Source: Armigeres subalbatus (Eukaryota > Arthropoda > Insecta > Diptera > Culicidae). From it: a stretch of DNA of 64,000 nucleotides. How positions within the stretch are numbered: position 1 is the first letter of the stretch; each line of letters starts with the position of its first letter. Where the stretch lies: positions 459,451,506 through 459,515,505 of the forward strand of contig NC_085140.1 of NCBI RefSeq assembly GCF_024139115.2. Direction: 5' to 3'. Below are positions 21,911 to 33,420 of this stretch, piece by piece. Under the pieces are notes generated by a model. The model ran no database searches. It was not told where the DNA came from and was given only the letters and a program-made list of their open reading frames with translations. A program made the position numbers and the translations under genes.

Positions 21911-22337
21911 TAGATAGTGGAATATATAGATGAGTGAAGATAAATCCTCTGTCTCCAAAACGAACTGTCAAAACGTGTCTCCAAACGAGCATGACGTGAC
22001 GATTTCAATGGAAACGTTAAGGGCTGTGACGTCATATGTGCGTGTGCACGGGCAGAAAAATCGACTCAGTTATGCTTTCGCTCATCTATATATTCTACTA
22101 TAGACACTATAGGTTCCATAGACGAGCTGAGGCGAAGGCGAGTGTAGCCAAACGAACTGTCAGTTAGTGTAGCCAAACGAGCATGACATCACGATTGCAA
22201 TCCAAGCAACGGAGCGTGTGACGTCAAATTCACGCGGTACACTGTGAAAAAGCTGAAAACACACTTAATCGAAATGACCCAACCGTTCCTGCGCTCGTCT
22301 ATGGAACCTATAGTGTCTATATATTCTACCATCTATA
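21911..22337. mobile_element. Outer MITE, 10-bp direct flanks (MULE-like)
   Basis: The ends tagatagtggaatata and tatattctaccatcta are inverted. The 10-bp string gttggaatta occurs directly on both sides (21901-21910 and 22338-22347) and rejoins the surrounding satellite monomer. A 9-10-bp duplication fits Mutator-like elements. A second MITE (22099-22319) is nested in its right arm. Confidence 0.75.
22099..22319. mobile_element. Inner MITE with 27-bp TIRs nested in the outer MITE
   Basis: Perfect 27-bp inverted ends (starting tagacactataggttccat) lie at 22101-22127 and 22293-22319. The 10-bp tatattctac is duplicated outside (22089-22098 and 22320-22329). An extra TA at 22099-22100 leaves a TA-duplication reading open. 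Non-coding. Confidence 0.82.
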
Positions 22338-22539
22338 GTTGGAATTAAATCGGTTGAGGATAAGTTCCAAAAAAGTGAGCTAAACTTTTCGCACTTTTGG
22401 TGCGCGCACACACACACACAGAGACATCATCGCAGTTCATCGAGCTTATACGTATATAACACTATGAGTCTCCAGGCCTTCTGTAAAAGTTTGGTTTTGG
22501 AGCGAACATACAGCCTTTTCGTAGAAAAAGGCAAAAATG

Positions 22540-23704
22540 GTGTTTCAGCCATAATTTCCGATCCCATAGTCCGATTCTAGCCAATTTTCAATAGAAAACA
22601 ATGGGACAAGATTCTGCGTCGAATGCAATCTGTTGCGAGCGTCAATAGATGAAGTCTATGCTAAAAAGTGAGCTAGACTTTTCGAACTCTTTTTCACAAT
22701 AAATAGTAATTTGACCATAACATCTAAGCCCATAGTCCGATCTGGCCAATTTTCAATAAGAAAATATGACACATTCTGCGTCGAATGCAGCTTGTTGTGA
22801 GCAAATCGGTTAAGGATATGTGCCTGAAAAATGAGTGACATTTTGTACGCGATTTTTCTGTATGAATTTGTATTTTGGCCATAATTTCTGAGCCCATAGT
22901 CCGATCTGCCCAATTTCAAATAGGAAACAATGGGACAGGATTCTGCGTCGAATGCAACTTGTTGCGAGTAAATCGGTTGAGGGTAAGTGCCCGAAAATGA
23001 GTGACATTTTTACGCGATTTTTTCGTATGAATTTGTTTTTTGGCCATAACTTCTGATTCCATAGTCCGATCTGGCCAATTTCAAATAGGAAACAATGGGA
23101 CAGGATTTTGCGTCGAATGCAACTTGTTGCAAGCAAATCGGTTGAGGGTAAGTGCCCGAAAATGAGTGACATTTTTACGCGATTTCTTCGTATGAATTTG
23201 TATTTTGGCCATAACTTTTGATCCCATGGTCCGATCTGGCCAATTTCAAATAGGAAACAATGGGACAGGATTCTGCGTCGAATGCAACTTGTTGCGAGCA
23301 AATCGGTTGAGGGTAAGTGCCCGAAAAATTAGTGACATTTTTTACGCGATTTTTTCCTATGAATTTGTATTTTGGCCATAACTTCTGATCCCATAGTCCG
23401 ATCTGGTAGTCCATAATCCGATCTGGCCAATTTCAAATAGGAAACAATGGGATAGGATTCTGCGTCGAATGCAACTTGTTGCAAGCAAATCGGTTGAGGA
23501 TAAGTGCCCGAAAAATGAGTGACATTTTTTACGCGATTTTTTCGTATGAATTTGTATTTTGGCCATAACTTTTGATCCCATAGTCCGATCTGGCCAATTT
23601 CAAATAGGAAACAATGAGACAGGATTCTGCGTCGAATGCAACTTGTTGCGAGCAAATCGGTTGAGGGTAAGTGCCCGAAAAATGAGTGACATTTTTTTAG
23701 TAGT
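22540..23704. repeat. ~165-bp tandem satellite, about seven units
   Basis: The anchor ttctgcgtcgaatgc recurs at about 22611, 22773, 22940, 23105, 23270, 23457 and 23624, giving periods of 162-167 bp, with one unit lengthened to 187 bp by a ~20-bp internal duplication (agtccgatctgg repeated). The 165-bp unit is a multiple of three, so minus-strand open frames with a 55-residue repeat appear; they are artefacts. Confidence 0.9.
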
Positions 23705-23707
23705 TTT

Positions 23708-23732
23708 GCGCACACACACACACACACATACA

Positions 23733-23768
<36 letters not shown>
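23708..23768. repeat. CA microsatellite
   Basis: About 60 bp of cacaca with two t interruptions. It lies inside the end module of the composite element; shorter CA runs sit at the same relative position near 22411 and 40921. Confidence 0.95.
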
Positions 23769-23772
<4 letters not shown>

Positions 23773-23902
23773 TCACCTCAATTCGTCGAACTGAGTCGAT
23801 TGGTATATAACACTATGGGTCTCCGGGCCTTCTATAAAAAGTTTGTTTTTGGAGCGATCATATAGCCTTTACCGTATACTTAGTATACGAGAAAGGCAAA
23901 AC

Positions 23903-24510
23903 ATATTCATAATCCCACCCTTATTTAACCTCAAGTTGAGATTAAACAAGAGTAGCTGAAGCCGAACGTCAAAGACGAAACACAGAGTACACTGTGAAAA
24001 GCGCATAATGTGAATCCATATAGATGACAAACACAAAGTACATTGTAAAAAAAAAATGCATAATGCGAATTCATATAGGTGGAAGTTTGTTGAAAAACTA
24101 AGTAAAACACATATTCATAACCCCAAACTCACGTTGAGATTGAACAAGAATAGCCAAAGCCGAACCTCAAAGACTAGACACAGAGTACACTGTGAAAAAC
24201 GCATAATGCGAATCCATATAGGTGACAATTTGTTGAAAACTAAGTAAAATACATATTCATAACCCCACTCTTATTTAACCTCACGTTGAGATTGAACAAG
24301 AGTAGTCGAAGCCAAACGTCAAGGACGAGACACAGAGTACACTGTGAAAAAACGCATAATGCGAATCCATATAGGTAACATACACAAAGTACATTGTAAA
24401 AAACGCATAATGCGAATCCATATAGGTGATAATTTGTTGAAAACTGAAAACACATATTCATGACCCCACTCTTATTTAACCCCACGATGAGGTTGAATAA
24501 GAGTAGCCGA
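23903..24510. repeat. ~200-bp tandem repeat array, right part
   Basis: It continues the array at 20455-20990, with anchors at about 23980, 24179 and 24334. The first unit resumes at acatattcataatccc, the point where the left array breaks off. Confidence 0.85.
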
Positions 24511-24636
24511 TTATCTCGGAGGAGTAAAAAGTCAACTACGCCATAGCTCCGGTAAGCGCAGCGAGGGCTAAATACTGTGAAGGGGGCCCTGGCAAACAGG
24601 CTCTGTTTGCGGTTAGGTTCTTATTAGACCCCTCTA

Positions 24637-24896
24637 CAAACTTAATTTTTTTCGCCGAGATCTCAGCATTTTTTTGTTTATTTTCCCGAGGTGGACACCG
24701 CCGAGTTTCGGCAAACATAATTTTTGCCGAGATCTCAGTAAAAGTGACGTTTCAGTTGCCGAGATACAGCAAATATTTGGCTGAGAATCAGTAATAAACG
24801 AAATTTTCTGCCGAAGTTCAGTTTTGAAATTTACTGAGTTACAGCGGTGCCTAATTTTGCCGAGCTCGAAATAGAAAAAGTTAGTGTGTAACCATT
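24637..24896. mobile_element. MITE built on gccgagatctcag motifs
   Basis: Several copies of gccgagatctcag and inverted relatives lie between weak inverted ends (acaaacttaattttt and aaaagttagtgtgt). A related MITE lies at 42437-42651. Non-coding; boundaries approximate. Confidence 0.5.
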
Positions 24897-25084
24897 CATT
24901 CGTAGGCACGGTAAGCATAAAGCCGCATCACACAGAGAATTAGGGGTCACCTGTATGATGGACTTTTACCACTGGAACAGGCAATCCGTAATGTTATTCT
25001 TAGCCAGATAACAAGCTGCCGACACCACACGGCTATCTAGGCTGTTCGTGGAGAGAAGTTGACATTGACTTAACGTTAACTCTC

Positions 25085-25285
25085 AATGTGGCCGAACAGC
25101 CGAAATTTTTGATGTATTTTCATGTATTTTCACAACAAAGATAAATAAACTATTGAATAGTGTTGAGGCGTGCTTAGTTCCTCTACTATTGGATCATTTA
25201 CCCTATGAGTTATCGTATTTTTATATTAGTCACACGGGATCGATTTTAAGTAAGTGGTCAGATGATCAATACCCCTAGAAGTGAG
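25085..25285 (-). repeat. Possible 3' LTR of the gypsy relic
   Basis: It holds the second copy of the repeat at 20090-20225 and lies just past the integrase C-terminus. On the minus strand a G-rich stretch (ctaggggta) precedes it, in the place of a polypurine tract. LTR ends were not fixed, and no 5' LTR copy was seen near 27.3-28 kb. Confidence 0.45.
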
Positions 25286-25333
25286 TTGTTTTTGTATACT
25301 GAAAAGTTCTATGTTGCCTGTTTTCTACGTTAA

Positions 25334-26160
25334 TCATTTTTGAAGGTGATGATGGCCCAAGAAGTTCAGCAATGTTGCACTACTAGAACGAGTTCGTATA
25401 GGTCCTGTTCCGGCTCTGTCAGTAGCTTGAATATTCAGGTCCTCGAACGGACTTGCCGACTTGAGTTTCTTTGCTTGATTAACATGTCTGTCCAATTCAG
25501 CTCCGGTTTTAGTGTGCTTCACGGTTAGTCTTGTCCCTTTTCTTCTTAAAACCACGTGGGGTTGGGGATTGAAATTCGTTGATAGCTTGTTACGTTTAAT
25601 GAAGATTTTGATAACTACTTGATCACCCACGTCAATATTTGATTGCTTAGGTTTCCTTCTGTTATCTCCCACAATTTTTCCTTTTCTTTTCTTTCTTGAT
25701 CAGTTTGTTAGATTTCTTCGTGGGAACATTGAATGTCAATGCCGTTTGGCGCTGGTATTTCATCCCGAATTTTACGTCCAAGAAAAAGCTTCACCGGTTC
25801 AATGTTTGTGACAGAGTGTGGTGTAGATCGGTATGCAATTAGAAGGTTTTGAAGATCTGATCTAAAATCTCTTCCCATCGCTGCGCTAATCTTGACCGTT
25901 TTTAGCAAAGTTCTATTAAATCGTTCCACTAAACCATTTTTAAACGGTGCGTACGGTACAGAATGATGAATGGTAATGCCACATACGTTACAAAATTTAC
26001 TAAATTCTTCTAAACGAAAAGGTGGTCCGTTATCGCAAACTATCTCTTCCGGAAAACCGAACCTTTCAAAAATAGTTCTTAGTATTCTAAAAATAATATT
26101 ACTAGCAGTTGTCGATGACATTATTTCTATTGCTGGATATCTTGAAAAATTATCAACGAC
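25334..26160 (-). pseudogene. Gypsy integrase, core and C-terminal domain
   Basis: The core frame begins near VVDNFSRYPAIEIMSSTTAS (first catalytic Asp). It continues with FPEEIVCDNGPPFRLEEF (second Asp) and NGLVERFNRTLLKT (catalytic Glu), so the DDE triad is present. The C-terminal piece (25334-25672) reads NIDVGDQVVIK and KLSTNFNPQPHVVLRRKG, the family's nucleic-acid-binding tail. A frame break of tens of bases near 25672-25708 separates the pieces. The N-terminal HHCC zinc finger is absent because RT sequence abuts the core directly. Confidence 0.88.
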
Positions 26161-26164
26161 TAAA

Positions 26165-26430
26165 TTGTTTCTATACCTTTTTTAAACAATTCGGGCGCAG
26201 CTGATAATCCAAAAACTAGACGTTTGTATCGCATAAGTCCGAGTGGAGAAATAAACGTCGTTATATACCGACAATCTTCTCGTAATAAAAGTTAGTGAAA
26301 AGCCTGCTTGATATCAAACTTTGTGAAACATTTACTGCCTTTTAGTCGACCAACCATTTGCTCCATTGTTGACAGGGGATGAACTTCACGAATTATAGCT
26401 TTGTTTGCTCTCTCAAATAAATTATGACGC
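26165..26430 (-). pseudogene. Gypsy reverse transcriptase fragment
   Basis: The minus strand reads KAIIREVHPLSTMEQMVGRL, then KCFTKFDIKQAFH with a stop, then DCRYITTFISPLGLMRYKRL and VFGLSAAPELFKK. KFDIKQAFH carries the first metal-binding Asp. The fragment ends at PELFKKGIE; the YVDD block, RNase H and integrase N-terminus are deleted. Confidence 0.88.
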
Positions 26431-26939
26431 TCACCTTAAATTTCCAAAATAAACCATTAAATAGTATGGAACGTTCGTGATTTAAATCTACAACCTCATT
26501 AGCGCTTTTACGTTTTATGAGCATACATAGTTGACACCCATTCAGAAGCTTAATTCACTCTCTCAAAAATATCTTGACTCTCTAATTCCTTTAATTTTAA
26601 AAGAGCAAGCTCAGATTTCAATAGGAAGGAATCATCTATGGAAAAAATACTAGAACAAAAGTTTTATGGCATAGCTAAAATTAGTGGAAAACTAAAAAAA
26701 AGTGTTTGATTGTAAATCAATAGTTACTTGATTGTTTTCAATAGTTTCACTATTTTTACTCAAAATTGATAATATTTGCAGTCTAATGAAACCAAAAAGT
26801 TTGGCCAAATATTGCTTTTTGTTGCTGAAATAATTCGATGAATGTTGGAAGGTGCAAAATTTGATGGAGCTCTACAGCTACCATGGGAAGGAAAGGGTTA
26901 ATAGCGGGAAAAGAAGTTTGCGAAACTGCATGTAGAAAC

Positions 26940-27190
26940 TGAACTATTCCTTGTTTCTAAGATGATCTACCAGACAGCAATGAACATTTGCCGCCTTGAA
27001 TAACGAATAACGTGGTATTACAGCAATGTCCACCATACTTGACTTCAACATCGATTTCTCCAAGAACAGTCAACGGTTTGTTACTGCCATAAGCTTTGAA
27101 AATCTTATTGCTTCCCTTCCGAACGTCGAATCCATTGAATCCAATTTGTTTCAGCCTTTTCCAATCTTCTTTATTAACGATCTTTCACTA
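26940..27190 (-). pseudogene. Gypsy protease region fragment
   Basis: The minus strand reads KIFKAYGSNKPLTVLGEIDV, VEVKYGGHCC and FVIQGGKCSLLSG, matching the half of gypsy proteases downstream of the active site. The DSG active site was not found upstream. Confidence 0.65.
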
Positions 27191-27199
27191 AGCATACTG

Positions 27200-28040
27200 A
27201 TCACAATCATGTATACTACACAAATCTTATTAAACAAGTTACGTATTATAAACAGAACAAATTAATCAATAACATATTTTCAAGTATACAAAAGATTGGA
27301 ATTTTCTATTTCTGTCATTAATTTTTAAGACTGAATATCTCTGGAGTTCAGGCACACATGCAGCTATTATAGATGTATTCCTTTTTTGTTGTAAAACCGA
27401 AAATATTAACACGCTTTGCAGTTATAGCGGATTAGAATATTTTTTACGTTACCAATAAACACAAAAACTCTTTTAATTTCTCCATAACAAGAAACGAATT
27501 GTTTGGTAGCAGGTTATAGACAGTAAACAAAATTAGTGAAAACTGATAATAATCATAATAAAATTAACTGGCCACTAGTTGAAGTATTCGTTCAAAGATT
27601 ACAACGGAAATAATAAAATTCATCAGTCCGTTTTTTCCTAGTCAAATTTTGTTTTTTCCATAGGTCAGCCTGAACCAAGACACGAGATTTCGTGAGCAAT
27701 AAGCTGTGAAACTGGGTTGTAAGTTAGTTTTTCAAAATTATAACAGAAATAATTGGAGACAACGTTTAGAAGCAGGATAAACATATTACAAAAGTACATC
27801 ATTGTATAGATGCAAACTTTCGAGAAAAGTTGTTGATTCATACATTTTGTGAAGAATACATGTAGTCACAGTTTTAAATCAGTATCTTCAAATACTTAAG
27901 CACGCGAGCTGTTGTATTTTGTGCAGCATGTAGATCTTCTGTTGTTATTTTACCTAAGTTAAATATCGATATCAAACTACCGAATATTTCTCAAATCAAG
28001 CCACAGAACAATTTATTGGAGAATCTCGAAAATTCGGTAA
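27200..28040. other. Unassigned AT-rich spacer
   Basis: No Gag-like or other coding pattern was recognised. If the gypsy relic once had Gag and a 5' LTR, they should lie here, but nothing supports that. Confidence 0.35.
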
Positions 28041-28640
28041 AACGAAGTAATGTAAAGTTTTACCACCTGTGATATCTTAGTAGCAGAGTTTTAAAATTTT
28101 CCTTTCTATAATTTTTTTTTCTTCGAAAACCACTATGATGAAGGCAAGTGAAGGGGCTAGTGTATGAGGTATTCCGTTAGGTTTGATATCTTGCAATAAA
28201 TGAGATTTTGAAAGCTTAGTCTTAGTGATAACTGAAAGTTTTACCATCCTGTTAGATTAAATATCCTGAAATCTGCAGGATCTAAACATTTTCTGTCTTC
28301 TGTAATTTTTCCTTCGAAAAACCATTATGATGAAGGCAAGTATAGTTCGGAATTTATCCGCTTGGTGGCGCTAGCGTATGAGAATTATCCGTTAGGGTAT
28401 CAATAAATGAGATTTTGAAAGCTTCGTCTTTAAAAGTAATATCTATTGTGGAGCAGGTTTAGTTTGGAACTCAACCGATGGTATTGTATAAATATTCCTG
28501 TTTGGTTAGATAACTTGAATTCCATGAGATTTAGAAACTTAACATTATCTGTAAAGTTGTTCGGGCGACAAAACCTTTACGATGGAGGCTTGTTTAGCAA
28601 TTCAATCACTTTTGTGACTGTTGCAAAAACAAAATTGTGA
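28040..28640. repeat. ~200-bp tandem duplication, two units plus a partial third
   Basis: atgatgaaggcaag recurs at about 28135 and 28327, and aatgagattttgaaagctt at about 28199 and 28406 (spacing 192-207 bp). A decayed third unit extends to about 28640. Units are AT-rich and non-coding. Confidence 0.7.
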
Positions 28641-28879
28641 GGTTTATAAAGCTGCCATCTATTACAAAGTTGTGGGTGTATAAGAGTTTATGTTTTATGT
28701 TAGATGTCTCAATATGTGAAATTCGAAAGTTACCGTTTGCAAAAAATTGTTCACGTGTTCAGAACCTTGCAGATGAGCTCCAAATTAGTTTTCAAGATAA
28801 TTGTTTTGATCACTGGAAACATTTTCACTTTCTGAGAAATAAAGGATTTAACTATTCCATTTACTTACTAAAACCTCAC

Positions 28880-30160
28880 ACTACGCTGGAAATTCCTCAG
28901 GAATTGGTCCATTTCCTGGAATTTCTGAACATTCCTTGAAAATCCTCCATGATTTCATCTGAAAATTCCCGAGAATCCGTTGAAAAAATTCTCCGAAATT
29001 TCCCATTAGATCAGATTTTATTTCAGGATTTTCTCCGGAAATTTCGAATTCCTCCTAAAATCACCCCAATTCTCGAAAATTCCTGCATTCGCATCAGAAA
29101 TTTATCCTGCAATTGCGTCTGCGATCTCGGAATTCTTCTGGAAATTTTCCTTAAAGTTCTGAAAATATCAAACCCATAATCCCCACCCTACGGAACCATG
29201 ATTTGGTCTGTTTTTGCAAATTGCGTTCATCGAAAATTATCCCAGGAGTTCTTTCGGGAACACCCTTGCCCCAGGATTGTGGTACCAAGATTCTGCATAT
29301 ATCTTCAATAAAATCCACAGGAATTTCTTCGTAATTAACACCTCCCCATTACTCATGAAATTCCCCAGGAATAGCTCCCAAATCCCAAGTTAATGTGGGC
29401 ATCATTGTAATTGCTTTGGCCTCCTGAACAGTGTTGTAGAAGATGTAAACTTCCTTAAATTTCCAGATTCCGATAATATTTAACAGAACAGGCAATTCAT
29501 TACAAACGGACACCGCCTATTGGTTGAACTTTAGACTAAAATACCATCCATCGCAAAATTAGTAGAAAACGATATTTTTTAAACTCTTTTATTTTCTTAG
29601 ATGTCTTACGTGAAAGATCATTCTTTATACCGCTTCCAAGCGATTTCCAAAATTTACTGGCTTCCGTAACAACTTTTTGAATCTTAGAGGGTGTCCAATA
29701 TGAAAATAGTTTTACCACTTGGGAATTTTTTATAGGAGATGTCGAATGTCAATTTTACATCAAAAGTTTCTTGGTAATTTCTCAGAATTCGTATATAAAT
29801 TCCTCGAATTTCGTGCTGGATTTTATGAATTCTTGAAGTAAATTTTGAAAGAGTTTCTGAATTTTCGAAGAAATGTAATTTCCGTGCAATATCTGGTGGA
29901 TTTTCCGGATGAACTCCTGAAGTTTGCGAATGATTTCTGTAATTTTGAACGCATTTCTAAAGGAATTTCAGAAGTTATTCCTGAAGGATTTTGCGAACAT
30001 TTCCAAAGAATGCTAATAAGAATTTCCAAAGGAATTTCCTAAAGTTTTCTAAAGTTTTTAAAAAATTCCTGGAAGAATTTCAATGGAATTTATAGTTAAC
30101 AGGGATTGTTTGAAGGAATTGCTGGAGGAGTTGAAATAATTCCTGAACGAACTGTCAAAA
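28880..30160. repeat. Degenerate ggaatttc/gaaattcc dispersed repeat
   Basis: Short units such as tcctggaatttc and aaggaatttc recur irregularly in two blocks (28880-29380 and 29740-30160). Both orientations occur. Open frames inside are artefacts. The gap between them (29380-29740) shows nothing recognisable. Confidence 0.65.
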
Positions 30161-32150
30161 AATTCAGAAAGTTTTTGGAGCATTTAATAGATTTACTTTT
30201 CCAAATTTCAAACAAATTCGAGGCAAAAAAATACAATTAAAATCTCGTAACATTTAAGATTGCCAGACACATTGTAACTGAATATTCGTTTAACTATTAA
30301 CCTCCAATTATGCTATTTTACTGCTGAATCCAAATTGTTAATATACCGATTACACAAAATTGCTGGTGCCACCATTACAAAACTCAGGCGCCGCCATGGA
30401 TTTTCTTTGAAGCTTCAGAAAACTTCAGTGTTTTTTCACTGAAGCTCAATCTTTAATCTTTCACTGATCTCAATTGTTAATTTGGCAATAAGAAATATCT
30501 AAATGTTTGATCAACAAACATCTGATGAATAGAACGAAAATTCTTATTATAATACTTTTTTGATTCCGGAAGCTACTGTGGACTATTTATTTTCTATCAG
30601 AAATTCTCATCATGGATTTTTCAAGACAGTAATTCGTTTTTAAGGAATAGCGCGTTGCATTTCTCATTAATAATATGCTAAAACAGTCACGATTTATCAG
30701 AAGAATCCCAAGTTGTAGTCCTGTTATCTACTAACTTTATCAATTTGTTACAGAATAACCCAACTTCACTTGTTGATTCTAACGGTAAGATGGTCCGTGA
30801 CTTTGATATCCTCTCATTCCAACTGTTTCTGTGATCCAATCATGATCTGTTCAACAGAGGAGATCAATTCGACTATCTCTAATTACAGGGCAAAGGTAGC
30901 CTTTTTTCTCGTTATGAGAATTGTGGTGACAAATAGGTCCTATGAGAGCCAGAGCCAGAGGAAATGTCGATTTGGGTCGATTTCTGGTATTATCATTAGC
31001 TTAAATCTATTCGCATAATTTGAGTTGTTACAAACCTGAACTTTGTGCCACAGGAGGTTTTGACATACAGACATACAGATTTGGAAAGGAACGAGCTTGC
31101 GATCAACCCACGTCCTTCTGCTTATAAGAAGTGCTGATTTTTCTCCGAAACCGATGCACTTTTTCCCAATATTGTCACATAATGCATGACGTTACTGACT
31201 CATATCCATCCATATCAATATTATACAGATATGCTTGAGCAGCAACAATCGTTCTAAAAATTATAAAGACTTAAAAAGATTTTTACGGACAGAATGATTT
31301 TTTATGATTTTCATTCAAATATTGTTTTCAAAGTTTGTTTAAGGATTGCGAAGAAGCATGGCTTACATCTTTGAATTCTTATGATTATAGAACATTTTAC
31401 CAGCTTCTGATCAAGTCATGGATCACAGAAATTTGTATGAATGTTTAATGGGTTCAATCAATTCATCAGAAATGGTAATGGAACTACCTATTGACAAACA
31501 TCAAGAAATCGTATGATTGTCTAAGAATCTTTATGGAAGCTCAGAATTGATGACGGAGCAGATCTGTTCATGCTTTCAGTTTCCAAAATTGTTTACGTCC
31601 ATTGAAACTTACTTTATTTATCATAGGTTTTAGAATTTTTAATTAATCGCATTTGCTGATTTCAGCAACAATTTTTACCTCTGGAAACTTTAGGTCCAAA
31701 GATATTTTCGATCATTTAGTAATCTGGTTCGATCATTTAGTAGTTTGTCAATAACTCATTCCAGAGGCTGAATTCAAAACGTGTAGTATGATGAACTCAG
31801 TGCGAAGATTTTCTACTACTTTGTTCGTTGTTTGCACTAGTTACAACAACTAAAATTAAATGATTGATTTTGCTTAATATCTATTATAAGCTATTCAACA
31901 AGCGCTTTAACTTCGTTGTTAGTGGAATTCAAGCATGACAATACCTTCAGGATGAAAGTTCAGCGTACGACACATTGAGAAATTTAGCCTGTGGAATATT
32001 GACAAACTAAAAGATCGAGCCCAGTTTATAATTAATCAAAACATCCTTGCTTTAGACATCCTGAACATTATCGGGATTATAAAGTGCCTAAAGTTCTAAA
32101 GAACAGTCAGTACTCTATTCTTTTAGAATTCCAGAACATCTGATTATTCT
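30161..32150. other. Unassigned spacer
   Basis: Nearly 2 kb of AT-rich sequence with frequent stops in all frames and no repeat structure or splice-bounded exon that I could support. Confidence 0.4.
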
Positions 32151-32500
32151 AATGACTCAATTGCTTTGAAATCATCATTTGATAACACACAGATTCTTGC
32201 CAGTCAACGACTTCATATGTTCTTACCATAATCATGGGTAGGACAATGCTTCGACTGTCACCACAGAAATTCATAGTAGGACATGTCTGCTGCTGAGCTA
32301 ATGTGACAACAAAACGGAACATAGTTAGTAAGTACACTCAGCATAAAACATAAACAGAACATAAACACATTCATTATCCACAGACTCCTTGAAAAAGGCA
32401 CAATACTTTGTCCGAAACGTCGGATGAAAACATAAACTCGTTTTTGATCCCAAAAGACTGAAAGCCAAAACCTCAAACGTCTTTATCAGTCGAATCAGTT
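32150..32500. repeat. Dispersed repeat (ccgaaacgtcgga type)
   Basis: It contains caaagtattgtgcc/tttgtccgaaacgtcgg and gactgaaagccaaaacctc strings that I recall as common in Aedes intergenic DNA. No coding frame; family assignment is from memory only. Confidence 0.35.
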
Positions 32501-32977
32501 AAGAAGATAGCCTTTTCATAGTTTGCTCTTTGTTGCATTTAAATTAACATCTGCTATCTGCATCCCTGAGACTAGCGAATTTACCCAAGATTCCAATTAT
32601 GGGAAATATGGCGAATATGTATTTATTAGTATTGAATTCCTTCATAATTTTGAAAAAACACTTTAGTGGAGGAATTAATTACGATAAAACGTTTGACTCA
32701 CCTGTCAAGTTATAGACTTCACCTGAGTAATTATAATATTGACTACATTAAATTATTCTAATTTGTGCTTAAAATAATATAACAGCAAAAGAGCCCAATT
32801 ATAGTGCTTCAACATAGAAACAAATCAAGAAAATCTAATTTAATATAACAGTCGATCTATCAAAAACATCTATTTTAAATGAGATAACAGTTTGTATGGC
32901 AATTATGATGGGTTTTCCTCATTTAGTTCATCTATCTTGCATCTGCTGTTTGATCGCAACAAGAAAACTTTTGTTAA

Positions 32978-33045
32978 TGTTCCGAACAAACTTACAGAGC
33001 CTAGGGCTGAAAGTCTCGCTAATAAAGACAAAAAAAAAAAACTAG
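32978..33045 (+). repeat. Poly(A)-ended retroposon tail, copy 1
   Basis: The string agcctagggctgaaagtctc is followed by gctaataaagac and an A run. Related copies lie at 43418-43476 (plus) and 54530-54590 (minus). A shared 3' end with a poly(A) run suggests one SINE or LINE family truncated to its tail. Confidence 0.6.
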
Positions 33046-33239
33046 TTTGGAAATTGCAGAGCAATAAAAAAGCAATCAAAATACCTTTCTCACTAATCAC
33101 AAATAAATGAAAAATAAGTTTCATTCAGTAATGTTGTTATCCAGATTACTTCTAGACCCATTTTGGCCCCTGTCGTTAGTACCAAGGCTTACGCCTAATT
33201 GTAAGCTAATACAACTCTAATACTATAGGCAAAAGAACT

Positions 33240-33420
33240 TTAGATATGTTTTAAAGTTTGCTCTCACATCAATTCCAGAACTGCGACTGTTTACTTGACA
33301 CAGAACTCCATAAAGCCATCGACAATGGTGTAGTTGCACTCGTTCCACCTTCGAACTAACACCACGAGAAAATCTAAATTCAACCTCTATCGATTTCCAG
33401 TCCGAACTCCGGGTCATTGC
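33240..33420. repeat. Diverged duplicate, copy 1
   Basis: Segments including accatcgacaatggt-like and cctctatcgatttccagtc match 34710-34880 at visible but reduced similarity. A separate 27-bp string starting tcacctgtcaagttatagac is shared by 32699 and 33480. The locality therefore holds old duplications; no reading frame is common to both copies. Confidence 0.5.

Larger units (their letters stand above)
20991..23902. mobile_element. Composite repeat element inserted in the ~200-bp array
   Basis: The element starts near attaatccacctagcggtga and ends gtatacgagaaaggcaaa; gcctttctcg near the left and cgagaaaggc at the right are inverted. Inside are a ~165-bp satellite, CA microsatellites and three copies of an end module (about 21590-21660, 22395-22535 and 23705-23900, recognised by ctatatagcctt/aaaggcaaaa-type strings). 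Partial relatives lie at 39005-39130, 40700-40945 and 52605-52790. No transposase or RT was seen; the superfamily is unknown. Confidence 0.65.
25300..27200 (-). mobile_element. Ty3/gypsy retrotransposon relic
   Basis: In minus-strand order: protease (26940-27190), decayed linker, RT fragment (26165-26430), integrase (25334-26160) and the possible LTR. Gag, RNase H and most of the RT are missing. The order PR-RT-IN is that of Ty3/gypsy. The wording resembles mosquito gypsy elements, but the family was not identified. Confidence 0.85.

Noticed and set aside
22810..23763. Minus-strand repeat proteins (163 and 144 codons)
   Set aside because: They follow the ~165-bp satellite period (55 codons) and end in CA-repeat-coded Cys/Val runs; artefacts of tandem repetition.
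20455..24510. CRISPR-like array of regularly spaced repeats
   Set aside because: Units are ~165-200 bp and similar along their whole length, with no short repeat and unique spacer pattern, and the genome is eukaryotic.
25300..27200. Endogenous viral element other than LTR retrotransposons
   Set aside because: Wording and PR-RT-IN order fit Ty3/gypsy. I saw no envelope or flavivirus/rhabdovirus-like protein here or elsewhere in the window.
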